NCBI RefSeq assembly: GCF_034350045.1
Contig: NZ_CP133781.1
Span: 3,130,001 to 3,194,000 of the forward strand
Direction: 5' to 3'
Origin: Pseudomonas sp. CCI4.2
GTDB lineage: Bacteria > Pseudomonadota > Gammaproteobacteria > Pseudomonadales > Pseudomonadaceae
Length of the DNA stretch: 64,000 nt
Below are positions 39,032 through 48,246 of the stretch, piece after piece. Both the position numbers and the translations under genes were made by a program. The notes below the pieces were generated by a model. The model had not been told where the DNA came from, did no database searches, and saw only the letters and a program-made list of their open reading frames with translations. Positions within the stretch are counted from its first letter, which is position 1. Each line of letters opens with the position of its first letter.

Positions 39032-41949
39032 CAGGCAGCTCCTTGCGTGGTGATGGGTTTGGGCAGCGAGGTCGGACGATGACTACGCACCGATTGGTGG
39101 CCCAACGCCGTGAGAATCAGCAAGGTCGAACCCACCACCACGGCATAGACGCCGATGTCGAAAAACAGCGCGCTGGCGATATGCACGTCCCCAAGTAACG
39201 GCAGGTTCAGATGTGCGGTATGCGTGGTGAGGAATGGATAACCCAAGGTCATGGCTCCCAGGCCTGTGAGTGTCGCGCAAAGTAGGCCGGTACCCATCCA
39301 GCGCAACGGCCGCAGGCTCATTTGCGCTTCGACCCACTGGGTGCCTGCAACCATGTACTGCAGGATGAACGCCACCGACATCACCAATCCGGCAACAAAG
39401 CCGCCACCGGGCTGATTGTGCCCGCGCATGAACAAGTACATCGACACGATGAACGCAATGGGCAGGAGCAAACGCACCAATACCGCGGGCACCATCATGA
39501 ACCCCAGCGCGGTGTCGCTGGCGCTGCGCGGGTTGACCAGATCGGTCACCACGTCGCGGCCCAACAGACGCTGTTGCGCCGGTAACGGAATGCTTTCCTT
39601 GGGAGGACGGAAGCGTCTGAGCAAGGCAAATATGGTCAGTGCCACGGCCGCCAATACGGTGATTTCACCCAGGGTGTCGAAGCCGCGAAAGTCCACCAGC
39701 ATGACGTTCACTACGTTGCTGCCGCCACCCTGGGGCAACGCGTGACGGAGGTAGAACGACGAAATCGTATTGGGTGTCGGCCGGGTCAGCATGGCGTAGG
39801 AGAGCAGCGCCATACCGCCACCGACCAGCCCCGCTAACAGCAAGTCACGAATCCGTCGAGCGCGGGCACGGTTGAGGCTGTCCGGCGACGGCGCGACATT
39901 TTCGTTACGCCTCGGCAGCCAACGCAGCCCAAGCAGAATCAATACTGTTGTGACGACTTCCACGACCAGTTGGGTCAGGGCCAGGTCCGGTGCCGAAAAC
40001 CAGACAAAGGTCATACAGGTCATCAACCCGCAGACGCTGACCATGGTGAGTGCTGCCAGACGGTGATATTTAGCCTGCCATGCAGCGCCAATGGCACAGG
40101 CGATTGCGATGAGCCACAAAGTCACGAACACCCCGGAGCCGGGAATTTTTGGTCGATCACCCCAGCTCAAACCGCTATGAAACATCGGGATCGCGCCGGC
40201 GATCAGTGCCACTAACACCAAAAGAAACAACTGCGCCTGCAAGCGGCGGGTACTGAACAAACGCTCAAAACGTCGCGCCCAGCGCATTTTTAGCACCAGG
40301 ACTCGTTCGAACAAACGTTTGCCGTTCAAGCGGGAAACCAGCGGTGGGCCGGTAAAGCGCTCCTGTTTGAACGAGGTCCGCAACAGCAAAAACAGGACGA
40401 TGCCGCCGCCCATGGCCACCAGACTCATGATCATTGGCGCATTCCAGCCGTGCCAAATTGCCAGGCTGTACGCTGGCAATGCGCCGCCAACCACCGGCTG
40501 GGCGGCCGCAGCCAGCAAAGGCCCCACGGATTGCGCCGGGAAAATACCGACAACCAGGCAAGCGAACACCAGCAGTTCCACAGGAACACGCATCCAGCGT
40601 GGCGGTTCGTGAGGGGTATGGGGCAGGTCGGTAGCCTTTGGACCGAAAAACACATCCACAGTGAAGCGTAACGAATAGGCAACGCTGAACGCCCCGGCAA
40701 TGGTCGCCACCACAGGCAGGGCGACCTCAACCCACGCGGTGGAAGAGATGAACACGGTCTCGGCGAAGAACATTTCCTTGGACAGAAAACCGTTGAGCAG
40801 CGGCACGCCGGCCATGGCTGCACTGGCAACCATTGCCAATGTGGCGGTATAGGGCATTAGTTTGATTAAGCCGCTGAGGCGTCGAATATCACGGGTGCCG
40901 CTCTCGTGGTCGATGATCCCGGCGGCCATGAAGAGCGACGCTTTGAACGTGGCGTGATTGAGGATGTGAAACACCGCCGCGACCGCCGCTAATGGGCTGT
41001 TCAAGCCGAGCAGCAAGGTAATCAGCCCCAGATGGCTGATGGTTGAATACGCCAGCAAGCCTTTGAGGTCGGTCTGGAAAATCGCCGAGTACGCACCCAG
41101 CAGCAGGGTGCAGGCACCGGCACCGCTGACGATCCAGAACCATTGTTCAGTGCCCGACAACACCGGCCAGAACCTGGCCAGCAAAAACACCCCGGCCTTG
41201 ACCATCGTCGCCGAATGTAAATAAGCCGACACCGGCGTCGGCGCGGCCATGGCGTGGGGCAGCCAAAAGTGGAACGGAAACTGCGCGCTTTTGCTCAAGG
41301 CGCCGATCAGGATCAATGGCAAGAGTACCGGGTACAGCGCGTGGGCGCGGATCTGGTCGCCAGCGGCGAGCACTGTATCCAGGTCGTAACTGCCGACCAC
41401 ATGGCCGAGCAGCATGACGCCCACCAATAACGCCAACCCCCCGGCGCCGGTTACGACCAATGCCATATAGGCACCCCGTCGCGCATCGGCGCGGTGGTGC
41501 CAATAACCAATGAGCAAGAAAGAGAAGAGGCTGGTCAGCTCCCAGAAAAACACGATCTGGATCAGGTTGCCGGAAATGACCAAACCCAACATCGCGCCCA
41601 TGAACGCGAGAAAAAACGCGAAAAAGCGCGGCACTGGGTCGTCTGGCGACATGTAGTAGCGGGCATAGAGCGACACTAGCGCGCCAATGCCCAATACCAG
41701 CATCGAAAACAGCCAAGCGAAACCGTCCATTCGCAACGAAAAGTTCAGGCCCAGACTGGGCAGCCAAACGAACTCCTGATGAATAACGCCGCCGTTGGCA
41801 ATTTGCGGATACCACAACGCGACCTGTATCGCCCCGGCCAGGCTCAGTGCGCCTGCCAAAATCGACTCGGCATTACGCGCGTTGTGCGGCAGCAATGCCG
41901 CCAGGCAGCTGCCGATAAAGGGCAGAAGCAGCAGAACTATCAGGGACAT
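39031..41949 (-). CDS. mrpA: Mrp/Pha cation-proton antiporter, fused subunits A and B
   Basis: This 972-residue membrane protein contains a NuoL-like part (about 1-500, with LSKSAQFPFHFWLPHAMAAPTPVSAYLHSATMVKAG), then an MrpA C-terminal extension, and then an MrpB-like part near residues 830-950 (GHNQPGGGFVAGLVMSVAFILQYM). The fusion of A and B is the PhaAB/ShaA arrangement of Pseudomonas and rhizobia. It exchanges Na+ or K+ for H+ and supports alkali and salt tolerance. It is the first gene of the operon. Confidence 0.94.
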   Translation of the reverse strand: MSLIVLLLLPFIGSCLAALLPHNARNAESILAGALSLAGAIQVALWYPQIANGGVIHQEFVWLPSLGLNFSLRMDGFAWLFSMLVLGIGALVSLYARYYMSPDDPVPRFFAFFLAFMGAMLGLVISGNLIQIVFFWELTSLFSFLLIGYWHHRADARRGAYMALVVTGAGGLALLVGVMLLGHVVGSYDLDTVLAAGDQIRAHALYPVLLPLILIGALSKSAQFPFHFWLPHAMAAPTPVSAYLHSATMVKAGVFLLARFWPVLSGTEQWFWIVSGAGACTLLLGAYSAIFQTDLKGLLAYSTISHLGLITLLLGLNSPLAAVAAVFHILNHATFKASLFMAAGIIDHESGTRDIRRLSGLIKLMPYTATLAMVASAAMAGVPLLNGFLSKEMFFAETVFISSTAWVEVALPVVATIAGAFSVAYSLRFTVDVFFGPKATDLPHTPHEPPRWMRVPVELLVFACLVVGIFPAQSVGPLLAAAAQPVVGGALPAYSLAIWHGWNAPMIMSLVAMGGGIVLFLLLRTSFKQERFTGPPLVSRLNGKRLFERVLVLKMRWARRFERLFSTRRLQAQLFLLVLVALIAGAIPMFHSGLSWGDRPKIPGSGVFVTLWLIAIACAIGAAWQAKYHRLAALTMVSVCGLMTCMTFVWFSAPDLALTQLVVEVVTTVLILLGLRWLPRRNENVAPSPDSLNRARARRIRDLLLAGLVGGGMALLSYAMLTRPTPNTISSFYLRHALPQGGGSNVVNVMLVDFRGFDTLGEITVLAAVALTIFALLRRFRPPKESIPLPAQQRLLGRDVVTDLVNPRSASDTALGFMMVPAVLVRLLLPIAFIVSMYLFMRGHNQPGGGFVAGLVMSVAFILQYMVAGTQWVEAQMSLRPLRWMGTGLLCATLTGLGAMTLGYPFLTTHTAHLNLPLLGDVHIASALFFDIGVYAVVVGSTLLILTALGHQSVRSHRPTSLPKPITTQGAA

Positions 41950-42060
41950 AGGCTTCTAATCTGCGGGGAAAGGCAAGAATGATACGTGGCGGGTTGCTGA
42001 TCACCAATCGCCAACCTATGGCAAGATCCTACAGAGCATGCTTTACAAGGGTAGTCTGGA

Positions 42061-42329
42061 GTTCGACGCCGCGCTGTCGCGCAGCAAACTGGGAAGCACT
42101 GTGTGTGCTTCGAGATTGCAGCGTGTCAGGACGCAAGCCTTCCCGAATAAATTCGGTCCCACAGATTTTGGGGCTGTACAGATTTCTGAAGGAGGTGCCG
42201 AAGGCTGCGATCAGGTCCGAAGGACCCTCGCCAACAAGTTGGCTCTACAAATAGTCGCCCGCCTATAGATTGCCGGTGAATTGAATATCGAATTACGGAA
42301 AGAGGCCCCATGAAACCATGCGGCCGAAC
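42061..42329 (-). repeat. Dispersed composite repeat, inverted copy
   Basis: The reverse complement of this stretch matches 58842-59106 block by block: ggccgcatggtttcatgggg, the attcaattca block, gttggcgagggtccttcgga, cagccttcggcacc, a REP head and the end gcgcgacagcgcggcgtcga. It lacks the left terminal inverted repeat that the 59-kb copy has. Confidence 0.85.
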
Positions 42330-42335
42330 GCAGGC

Positions 42336-42563
42336 GTTGCGCAGGGGGTAACGAGGCAAGGATGCCGAGTAAGCCGTGCGCGGCCAGGGACGGCCGCTCA
42401 CGGCGACCCCCGGAGCAACGCCGGAGTGAGGGAAGACCGAGCCTAAGCGAGGTCCTGCATGGTGGGGCAAGCGTTTTGGGTTACCTTTTTGCGGTTCGGC
42501 GTCCCGACGGTTGAAAAAGGTGACTCGCTGTAAAAGCGAAACTATAAGCTCAGCAACCACAAA
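42336..42563 (+). repeat. Conserved G-rich repeat block ending in 'gctgtaaaagcgaaac'
   Basis: The text gcagggggtaacgaggcaag, then ggagcaacgccggagtgagg, then gggttaccttttt and gtgactcgctgtaaaagcga resembles a repeat I know from many Pseudomonas genomes, where it is often miscalled as short proteins. Its last 35 bases recur imperfectly at 42747-42782. Confidence 0.6.
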
Positions 42564-42640
42564 GGCCAGATATACACGCCAAACCCAGCGCCAACCCATT
42601 GTTTTCAAAAGACTAAAAAGTAGTTTGATAAGAGCCATGT

Positions 42641-42706
42641 TGTGGTGGCGAGCGCGCGGATGCGGTCTGCCAGGTAAACCGCCTCGCCAACACGTTGGCT
42701 CAGATG
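42641..42706. repeat. REP-type doublet
   Basis: A REP head (tgtggtggcgagcg) and an inverted partner (cgcctcgccaacacgttggct) face each other between the two copies of the 'gctgtaaaagcga' block. Confidence 0.6.
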
Positions 42707-42746
42707 GCCGAGCGCCCGAGATCGCCTGTGAGTTAAATGCCGAATT

Positions 42747-42782
42747 GCTGTAAAAGCGAGACCATACATTCAGCAACCATCA
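42747..42782 (+). repeat. Second copy of the block end
   Basis: Bases gctgtaaaagcgagaccata followed by cattcagcaaccatca repeat the 42529-42563 text with a few changes, giving a direct repeat about 218 bases apart. Confidence 0.6.
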
Positions 42783-42850
42783 AGATGAGACGACGCGTTA
42801 CATCGAAAGTGGGCAATATCCTGCGTAGATCCAATGGAGCGAGTAATAGC

Positions 42851-43414
42851 GTGCACAAAGACAGTTCCCATCGAGCGCCAGTGCTGCAACACGTCAGCCA
42901 GAACGTGCGACGCCTGCGCAACGCAGCAGCGTTGAGCCAGAGCGCCTTGGCGGAAAAGTCGGGGGTCAGCCGGCGCATGTTGGTGGCCATCGAGGCGGGC
43001 GAGAAAAACGTTAGCCTGGCCACCCTTGATCGGGTGGCCGATGCGCTGGAGGTGGCGTTCAGTGACCTTATCCAGGCGCCTGACGGGCGTGATCCCAGCC
43101 GAATCAATGAAGTGGCTTGGGCCGGCTTAATCCCCGGAAGCAAGGCCGTGCTGTTGGCCAAGGCAATGGCGAAACGTGAAGTGGAACTGTGGGAATTTTG
43201 CCTGCAGCCCGGCGAAGTCTATTCTTCCGAAGCCGATCCTGAGGGTTGGAGCGAGCAAGTGTACGTATTTGAGGGGTGCCTTGGGGTTTGGCTGGGGGGT
43301 GATATTCGTTACGTTGAAAGCGGCGAGTTCTTTATGTTTGCCAGCCATCAAGTCCATGCCTATCGCAATGACGGCCACGTGCTGGTGCGTTTCGTCCGTA
43401 ACGTCGTGTTATGA
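42851..43414 (+). CDS. XRE-family regulator with C-terminal cupin
   Basis: This 187-residue protein has a helix-turn-helix of the XRE type (about 16-70, LRNAAALSQSALAEKSGVSRRMLVAIEAGEKNVSLATLDRVADAL). A cupin domain (about 105-185) follows, with WSEQVYVFEGCLGV and FMFASHQVHAYRN. Such proteins bind a small ligand in the cupin and control neighbouring metabolic genes. GTG 42851 is taken as start because the longer frame upstream lies in a repeat; GGAG is 13 bases ahead. It is 26 bases before an FAD oxidoreductase gene, likely its partner or target. Confidence 0.82.
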   Translation: MHKDSSHRAPVLQHVSQNVRRLRNAAALSQSALAEKSGVSRRMLVAIEAGEKNVSLATLDRVADALEVAFSDLIQAPDGRDPSRINEVAWAGLIPGSKAVLLAKAMAKREVELWEFCLQPGEVYSSEADPEGWSEQVYVFEGCLGVWLGGDIRYVESGEFFMFASHQVHAYRNDGHVLVRFVRNVVL

Positions 43415-43440
43415 GTTCTCAATCGAAGGAACCGCATTAG

Positions 43441-44892
43441 ATGAAGCCGTCAGGAAAAATGCCCGCATCGCAACTTGAACAGGCCAATCGTACTGTTCGT
43501 ACCGCTGATATCCTGATTGTCGGCGCAGGCTTAAGTGGCAGCATGCTGGCCGTGCAATTGCTGAGACTGCCGGGTAAGCGGCACATTCTGATTGTCGAGA
43601 CACGCAGTGAGTTGGGGCGAGGAGAAGCTTACAGTGCCACCGAGTTGGGCCACACGTTGAACGGTAACGCTGCCCGAATGAGCGTCGAGCCCGATGATCC
43701 TGACGACTTGACCCGCTGGCTCGGCCATTACATCGCGGGGGGCGGTTGGCCTGAGTCTGCCGAGCAAGGAGTGCCGGTGGCCGAACTCTTCCCTCCCAGG
43801 GGGATTTTTGGCCTGTACGTTCAGCAACGACTGGCCGAAGCCCAAGCTTTGGGCGCCACCAATGGATCGACGCTGGAGCATGTGCGGGACGAAGCAGTCG
43901 ATCTACAAAGCAGTGATTTTGGCGTACGCATAACGCTTAAGAGCGGTAAGCAGTTGCAAGGCAAGTTCGCCGTTCTGGCCACCGGAATGTTCCCCGCCGC
44001 GCGCACGCAGCAACGTGAGTCCAGTGGGCTCAATGCAGCAGCTGTTGATCCGTGGGATGTCTGCACCATGAGCCAACTCGATCCGCAGGCCAAAGTCTTG
44101 ATTGTCGGTGCTGGGCTGACCATGGTCGACGCCTTGGTGTCCTTGCAGCAGGCCGGGCATCGGGGACCGATCGAAGTTTTTTCCCGTCATGGCTTGTTGC
44201 CGCATGTTCGTCGACAACCGCCCGTATGGGTAGATTTTCTGGCCGCAGATCCCAGCATTCGCAGCACACGCCAGTTACTGCGCAAGGTGCGCGAGCAATG
44301 CCAGCAAGCCATTGCAGCAGGGATCGATTGGCAAGCGCCGTTGGATACAGTGCGCGCCCACATCGGCCGATTGTGGAGTCAGGCCAGTGATGTGCAACGC
44401 CGGCAGTTCGTTCGCCATGTTCGGCCGTGGTGGGAGAGCCACCACCATCGCTCGCCACCCATGGGCGCGGCGTTGCTTGCAAAGCTGGTCAAGGAGGGCC
44501 GTTTAACGATTCATGCCGCGTCGTTTCAGGGGTTGGAAATGTTATCCACAGGTCAGTTGCAGATTCGCGTCCGTCGACGAGGCGACGCTGAACCGTCGTA
44601 CATCATCGGGGATGCGCTGATCAATTCAACGGGCATCGAATACGACTGGCGTCGAGTGGACCGGCCGCTGCCCCGTCAGCTGTTGGCCAGGCGCCTGATC
44701 CAGCCGGGACATTTGGCGCTGGGCATTGCTGCAAAGGCTAACGGTGCGTTGCTCGATGCGCAGGGAATCGTGTCGAAGCGACTGTTCTCACTGGGCCCGC
44801 CGTTGCGCGGCATGTGGTGGGAAAGTACGGCGGTCACCGACGTTGCCAGTCAGGCAAAAGCGTTGGCTGAGCGATTGGCTTCACTGCGTTAG
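43441..44892 (+). CDS. FAD/NAD(P)-binding oxidoreductase
   Basis: This 483-residue protein has an N-terminal dinucleotide fold (ADILIVGAGLSGSMLAVQLL, acidic strand end VETRSELGRGEAY), a second nucleotide-binding motif near residue 220 (KVLIVGAGLTMVDALVSL) and ATGMF between them. This is the layout of the FAD-NAD(P)-binding (NAD_binding_9) family, which includes hydroxylase-like and siderophore-type monooxygenases. The substrate is unknown. It follows an XRE-cupin regulator and is closed by a clear terminator. Confidence 0.78.
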   Translation: MKPSGKMPASQLEQANRTVRTADILIVGAGLSGSMLAVQLLRLPGKRHILIVETRSELGRGEAYSATELGHTLNGNAARMSVEPDDPDDLTRWLGHYIAGGGWPESAEQGVPVAELFPPRGIFGLYVQQRLAEAQALGATNGSTLEHVRDEAVDLQSSDFGVRITLKSGKQLQGKFAVLATGMFPAARTQQRESSGLNAAAVDPWDVCTMSQLDPQAKVLIVGAGLTMVDALVSLQQAGHRGPIEVFSRHGLLPHVRRQPPVWVDFLAADPSIRSTRQLLRKVREQCQQAIAAGIDWQAPLDTVRAHIGRLWSQASDVQRRQFVRHVRPWWESHHHRSPPMGAALLAKLVKEGRLTIHAASFQGLEMLSTGQLQIRVRRRGDAEPSYIIGDALINSTGIEYDWRRVDRPLPRQLLARRLIQPGHLALGIAAKANGALLDAQGIVSKRLFSLGPPLRGMWWESTAVTDVASQAKALAERLASLR

Positions 44893-44920
44893 TGAATGAT
44901 CCGGTTGCGCTGAGTCATCA

Positions 44921-44957
44921 AAAACGCCGCTCGACCCTAAGGTCCAAGCGGCGTTTC
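44921..44957. terminator. Bidirectional terminator
   Basis: aaacgccgct (44922-44931) pairs with agcggcgttt (44947-44956), and gacc/ggtc continues the stem. A tracts precede and T tracts follow. It separates the convergent FAD oxidoreductase and TRL-like genes. Confidence 0.85.
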
Positions 44958-44992
44958 TTCCACGGTGAGGCTCAGTCCGTGGACGTCAGCAC

Positions 44993-45433
44993 TTAGCGGA
45001 TGCTGTCGATGCTGCCTTTGTTACCGGTAACTTTGACGTTCACCTTCTTGAAGATGAAATAGTCTTCGACATTCACTTCATAACGCGGCGCAACGATCAG
45101 GTCGGAACCGGAGCTTTTCACTGCTTTGTAGGCAGCCGCTGCTTTCACGGCGGAGATTGGATCAGGCAGGCTCAGTGCGGAACCGCCAGCGCCAGCGCCA
45201 CCGTAGGTAACGCCATCGGCGAACTGAGTGTCGCCACCCACGCTCAACCAGCCAAACAGGATGTTGGTGGAAGATTCGCCGGTGATTTTTTCGCCGACTT
45301 TTACGTTCGCTTTCAAGTCAGCGGTGACCGAACCTGAAATCGGAGCGGTTGGCTGGCTCATGTTATAGCTCACGCAACCGCTAGTCGTGGCGATCAACGT
45401 GGCAACGGCGGCAGAGAGGTATAATTTTTTCAT
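44993..45433 (-). CDS. TRL-like lipoprotein
   Basis: This 146-residue protein starts MKKLYLSAAVATLIATTSGCVSYN, a lipoprotein signal with cysteine near residue 20, and continues with the TRL-like pattern (PTAPISGSVTADLKANVKVGEKITGESSTNILFGWLSVGG). It should be anchored in a membrane facing the periplasm. Family function is not known. ATG 45433 follows an AGGAG; the frame open to 45502 has a worse start. Confidence 0.8.
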   Translation of the reverse strand: MKKLYLSAAVATLIATTSGCVSYNMSQPTAPISGSVTADLKANVKVGEKITGESSTNILFGWLSVGGDTQFADGVTYGGAGAGGSALSLPDPISAVKAAAAYKAVKSSGSDLIVAPRYEVNVEDYFIFKKVNVKVTGNKGSIDSIR

Positions 45434-45632
45434 TCGGGAGAACTCCTGAGGGTAAGTGCTTGGCAAATTAAGCCGGCGCAACCTTAACCAGAGTGCTTTC
45501 AAGAAGATGTCAGGCGCTTCCTATTTGGTTGAGGGTTTCTTAACCACCTGTTGTAAGTAAATTCCGTAGGAGCTTGGCAGCCAGTCTTTTTTCCTCCTGA
45601 GCAGGGTAAAAAAGCTGCTCAACGCCCAAGCG

Positions 45633-46733
45633 CTAGATCGACAGTTGCAGGAATCGCTCCTCCTCGGCGTCGTCATTCTTTCTGCGTTTATTAACCGCCA
45701 GTTCGCCGATTTTGATCAGGCGGGTGCGGATGATGTTGCGACTCAAACCCAGCAAATTCGCGGTGTGTACTTGGTTGTAGTGGCTAAATCGGTAGGCCGC
45801 GCGCAGCAAGCTGTCTTCGACTTTTTCATGCAGGGCGCCGGTGTGTTCTTCGAATAGCGCTTGAAAAGCCCTGGCTAGCAGCCCGTTGGCGGACGGGTCT
45901 ACCGGCGTATTTTCTTCCTGGCGTTCGATGCGCAGATTCGACAGGCGTAAATCGTCGCGCTGGATGACGCCATCATGGCAAATGAGCAGGGTGTGGTGGA
46001 TTACGTTTTCCAGCTCGCGAATATTGCCCGGCCAGCCGTAGGTTTTGAGTGTGTGTTCGGCCTCCGGACTCAGCGTAATCTGGCCATAACCCAAGCGTCG
46101 GCTATAGACCTCGATGAAGTGTCGAGTCAGCGGTAGGATATCGCCGGGCCGCACACGCAGTGGACTCAGTTCCAGGCTGACCACGTCCAGCCGGTAATAC
46201 AAATCCTCGCGAAAGTGCCCGGCGTTGATGGCTTTTCCCAACTGCACGTTGGTCGCCGCGAGCACCCGAACGTCGATGGGCGTACTTTTACGTGAGCCCA
46301 GGCGCACGACTTCCCGCTCCTGCAACACCCGCAGCAGTTTCACCTGAATTGACATGGGCAGATCGCCGATCTCATCCAGAAACAGCGTGCCGCCATTGGC
46401 CTCCTCAAACCAGCCGGCTTTGGCGCCCAAGGCCCCGGTAAACGCGCCCTTTTCGTGACCGAACAACTCGGCTTCAACCAGCGATTCGGAAAACGCGCCG
46501 CAGTTGACCGCTACGAACGGACCCTGGCGACGCCCGCTCAGGTTATGGATATGCCGTGCGACCAGCTCTTTGCCGGTGCCGGTTTCGCCAATGATCAGTA
46601 CGCTGGCATCACTGGGCGCGACCTGGTGCACATGCGCCAGCAGGGCACGTGATTTTGGGTCTTCGAACACTTGAGCTGTGGCCCGGATCGATGTCGCCAG
46701 TGCGGGCGATGGCGGTAAGGTCAGAAGCTGCAT
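45633..46733 (-). CDS. Sigma-54-dependent activator, SfnR-type
   Basis: This 366-residue protein has no sensor domain. An AAA+ domain holds Walker A GETGTGKE, the sigma-54 contact GAFTGA (HEKGAFTGALGAKAG) and LFLDEIGDLP. A Fis-type helix-turn-helix lies at the C-terminus (ANLLGLSRNIIRTRLIKIGE). Activators without an N-terminal sensor, such as SfnR for dimethyl sulfone use in Pseudomonas, are controlled by expression level. The upstream gene on the same strand is a flavin monooxygenase of the SsuD type that has a -24/-12 promoter, which supports a sulfur-source role. ATG 46733 is chosen because AAGGG lies just upstream. Confidence 0.82.
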   Translation of the reverse strand: MQLLTLPPSPALATSIRATAQVFEDPKSRALLAHVHQVAPSDASVLIIGETGTGKELVARHIHNLSGRRQGPFVAVNCGAFSESLVEAELFGHEKGAFTGALGAKAGWFEEANGGTLFLDEIGDLPMSIQVKLLRVLQEREVVRLGSRKSTPIDVRVLAATNVQLGKAINAGHFREDLYYRLDVVSLELSPLRVRPGDILPLTRHFIEVYSRRLGYGQITLSPEAEHTLKTYGWPGNIRELENVIHHTLLICHDGVIQRDDLRLSNLRIERQEENTPVDPSANGLLARAFQALFEEHTGALHEKVEDSLLRAAYRFSHYNQVHTANLLGLSRNIIRTRLIKIGELAVNKRRKNDDAEEERFLQLSI

Positions 46734-46776
46734 AAGCATCCCTTTCTGGTTGTAATCGTGCTGCGAACACAAATTC

Positions 46777-46848
46777 TGTATGAGCCAACTGGTTGGCAAA
46801 GCGCTTAATTCGGTGCGCCAGATACATCGCCTCGCCAGTTGGCTACAG
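46777..46848. repeat. REP doublet between monooxygenase and activator genes
   Basis: gagccaactggttggcaaag and the inverted cgcctcgccagttggctaca face each other across about 30 bases. It could lower expression of the downstream activator relative to the monooxygenase. Confidence 0.65.
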
Positions 46849-46854
46849 GGGGGG

Positions 46855-48000
46855 TTAGGCGTTGGCCTGGGTCGGCAGTACGTCGTTGGCGATCATTTCG
46901 CCGAACGGCCCGGTCAGGTTGGTGATGCCGCGTCCCGCCAGGCTGGCGTAGGGTTCTGGCAGCAGCGGGAACACCAATTCGGCAAAGCGATAGGCTTCTT
47001 CCAGGTGCGGATAACCGGAGAAGATAAAGCTTTCGATGCCCAGGTCCGCGTATTCCTTGATTCGCGCCGCGACTTCCTGCGGGTTGCCCACCAACGCGGT
47101 GCCTGCGCCGCCTCGTACCAGGCCAACACCGGCCCACAGGTTTGGCGCAATTTCCAGGTTGTCGCGACGGCCATCGTGCAACGCTGCCATGCGCCGCTGG
47201 CCTTCGGAATCAAAGCGCGAGAAGGATTTTTGCGCCGATGCGATGGTTTCATCGCTGATGTGTTCGATCAGTGTGTCGGCAGCTTGCCAGGCCTCTTCGC
47301 TGGTTTCACGCACGATCACGTGCAGCCGAATACCGAAGCGCACCGTGCGGCCCTTGAGTGCGGCTCGTTTGCGAACATCAGCGATCTTTTCCGCTACGGC
47401 GGCCGGTGGCTCGCCCCACGTCAGGTAGACGTCCACTTGATCTGCGGCTAACGCGTGGGCGGCTTCTGACGAACCGCCGAAATACAACGGCGGGTAAGGT
47501 TTTTGGATCGGCGGGTAGAGCGCTTTGGCGTTCTGCACGCGCAAATGCTTGCCTTCGAAATCAACGGATTCACCTTGCAAGACCCTGCGCCAAATCTGTA
47601 GAAACTCGTCGGAGACTTCGTAGCGTTCGCTGTGATCCAAGAAGCTGCCGTCGCCGCGATTTTCATCTGGATCGCCACCGGTGACCACGTTGATCAGCAG
47701 TCTGCCGCCGGACAATCGATCCAGCGTTGCGGCCATCCGGGCCGACACGGTGGGCGAAATAATCCCCGGACGAATCGCCACGAGAAAACGCAGGCGTTCG
47801 GTCAGTGGGACCAGGGCCGAGGCGATGACCCAAGAGTCTTCGCACGAACGGCCGGTGGGTATCAGCACACCGTGATAACCGAGGTCGTCTGCGGCCTGGG
47901 CCACTTGTTTCAGGTAGTTCAGGGTGACGGGGCGGGCGCCCTTAGTGGTGCCCAAGTAATGGCCGTCGCCGTGAGTGGGGAGGAACCAGAAAACGTCCAT
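46855..48000 (-). CDS. FMNH2-dependent sulfonate monooxygenase, SsuD family
   Basis: This 381-residue bacterial-luciferase-fold protein ([57 protein letters not shown]) has the SsuD pattern. It uses reduced FMN and oxygen to split a carbon-sulfur bond, freeing sulfite. No FMN reductase (ssuE) or ssuABC transporter is next to it, so the exact sulfur substrate is open. ATG 48000 has GAAGG 7 bases ahead. A sigma-54 promoter lies about 40 bases upstream. Confidence 0.87.
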   Translation of the reverse strand: MDVFWFLPTHGDGHYLGTTKGARPVTLNYLKQVAQAADDLGYHGVLIPTGRSCEDSWVIASALVPLTERLRFLVAIRPGIISPTVSARMAATLDRLSGGRLLINVVTGGDPDENRGDGSFLDHSERYEVSDEFLQIWRRVLQGESVDFEGKHLRVQNAKALYPPIQKPYPPLYFGGSSEAAHALAADQVDVYLTWGEPPAAVAEKIADVRKRAALKGRTVRFGIRLHVIVRETSEEAWQAADTLIEHISDETIASAQKSFSRFDSEGQRRMAALHDGRRDNLEIAPNLWAGVGLVRGGAGTALVGNPQEVAARIKEYADLGIESFIFSGYPHLEEAYRFAELVFPLLPEPYASLAGRGITNLTGPFGEMIANDVLPTQANA

Positions 48001-48040
48001 GAAAAATCCTTCAAGCAAGGTCGGCTAATTTTTTTCAGCG

Positions 48041-48055
48041 GCAAACAGGCGGCCA
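48041..48055 (-). promoter_or_regulatory. Sigma-54 (-24/-12) promoter of the monooxygenase gene
   Basis: Read on the minus strand, TGGC (48055-48052), seven bases and TTGC (48044-48041) fit the TGGCAC-N5-TTGC layout with GG and GC ten bases apart. The ATG lies about 40 bases downstream. A pair of 8-base arms (48053-48060 and 48083-48090) overlaps the -24 side and may be a regulator site. Confidence 0.75.
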
Positions 48056-48246
48056 CTGTTGAATAGCTGTTGCTGGTGAACAAACAGTGGGCTAGTTATA
48101 AAGCCTCAGGGTTATTCCGCAAAAGAACCTAAATCTATATTTTTAGATCGTTTATACATAAGCGGCGTCGGGCGTCGCGACCAGCCGGCGTGCGGTCCGG
48201 TGCTATCCTTGCCACCCGCGCCTCGACCTCTCATAAAAGAAGCTGC

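Larger units (their letters stand above)
41950..42850. other. Repeat-filled intergenic region
   Basis: The 900 bases between the antiporter operon and the XRE-cupin gene hold no credible gene. They consist of an inverted copy of the composite repeat (42061-42329), a second conserved block (42336-42563), a REP doublet (42641-42706) and a partial duplicate of the second block's end (42747-42782). Confidence 0.7.

Noticed and set aside
42336..42563. A structured RNA or riboswitch before the XRE-cupin gene
   Set aside because: The block resembles a dispersed Pseudomonas repeat, and no riboswitch core was recognised.
42126..42776. 216-codon minus-strand frame over the repeats
   Set aside because: It consists almost entirely of repeat sequence also found at 11.5 and 59 kb, so coding is unlikely.
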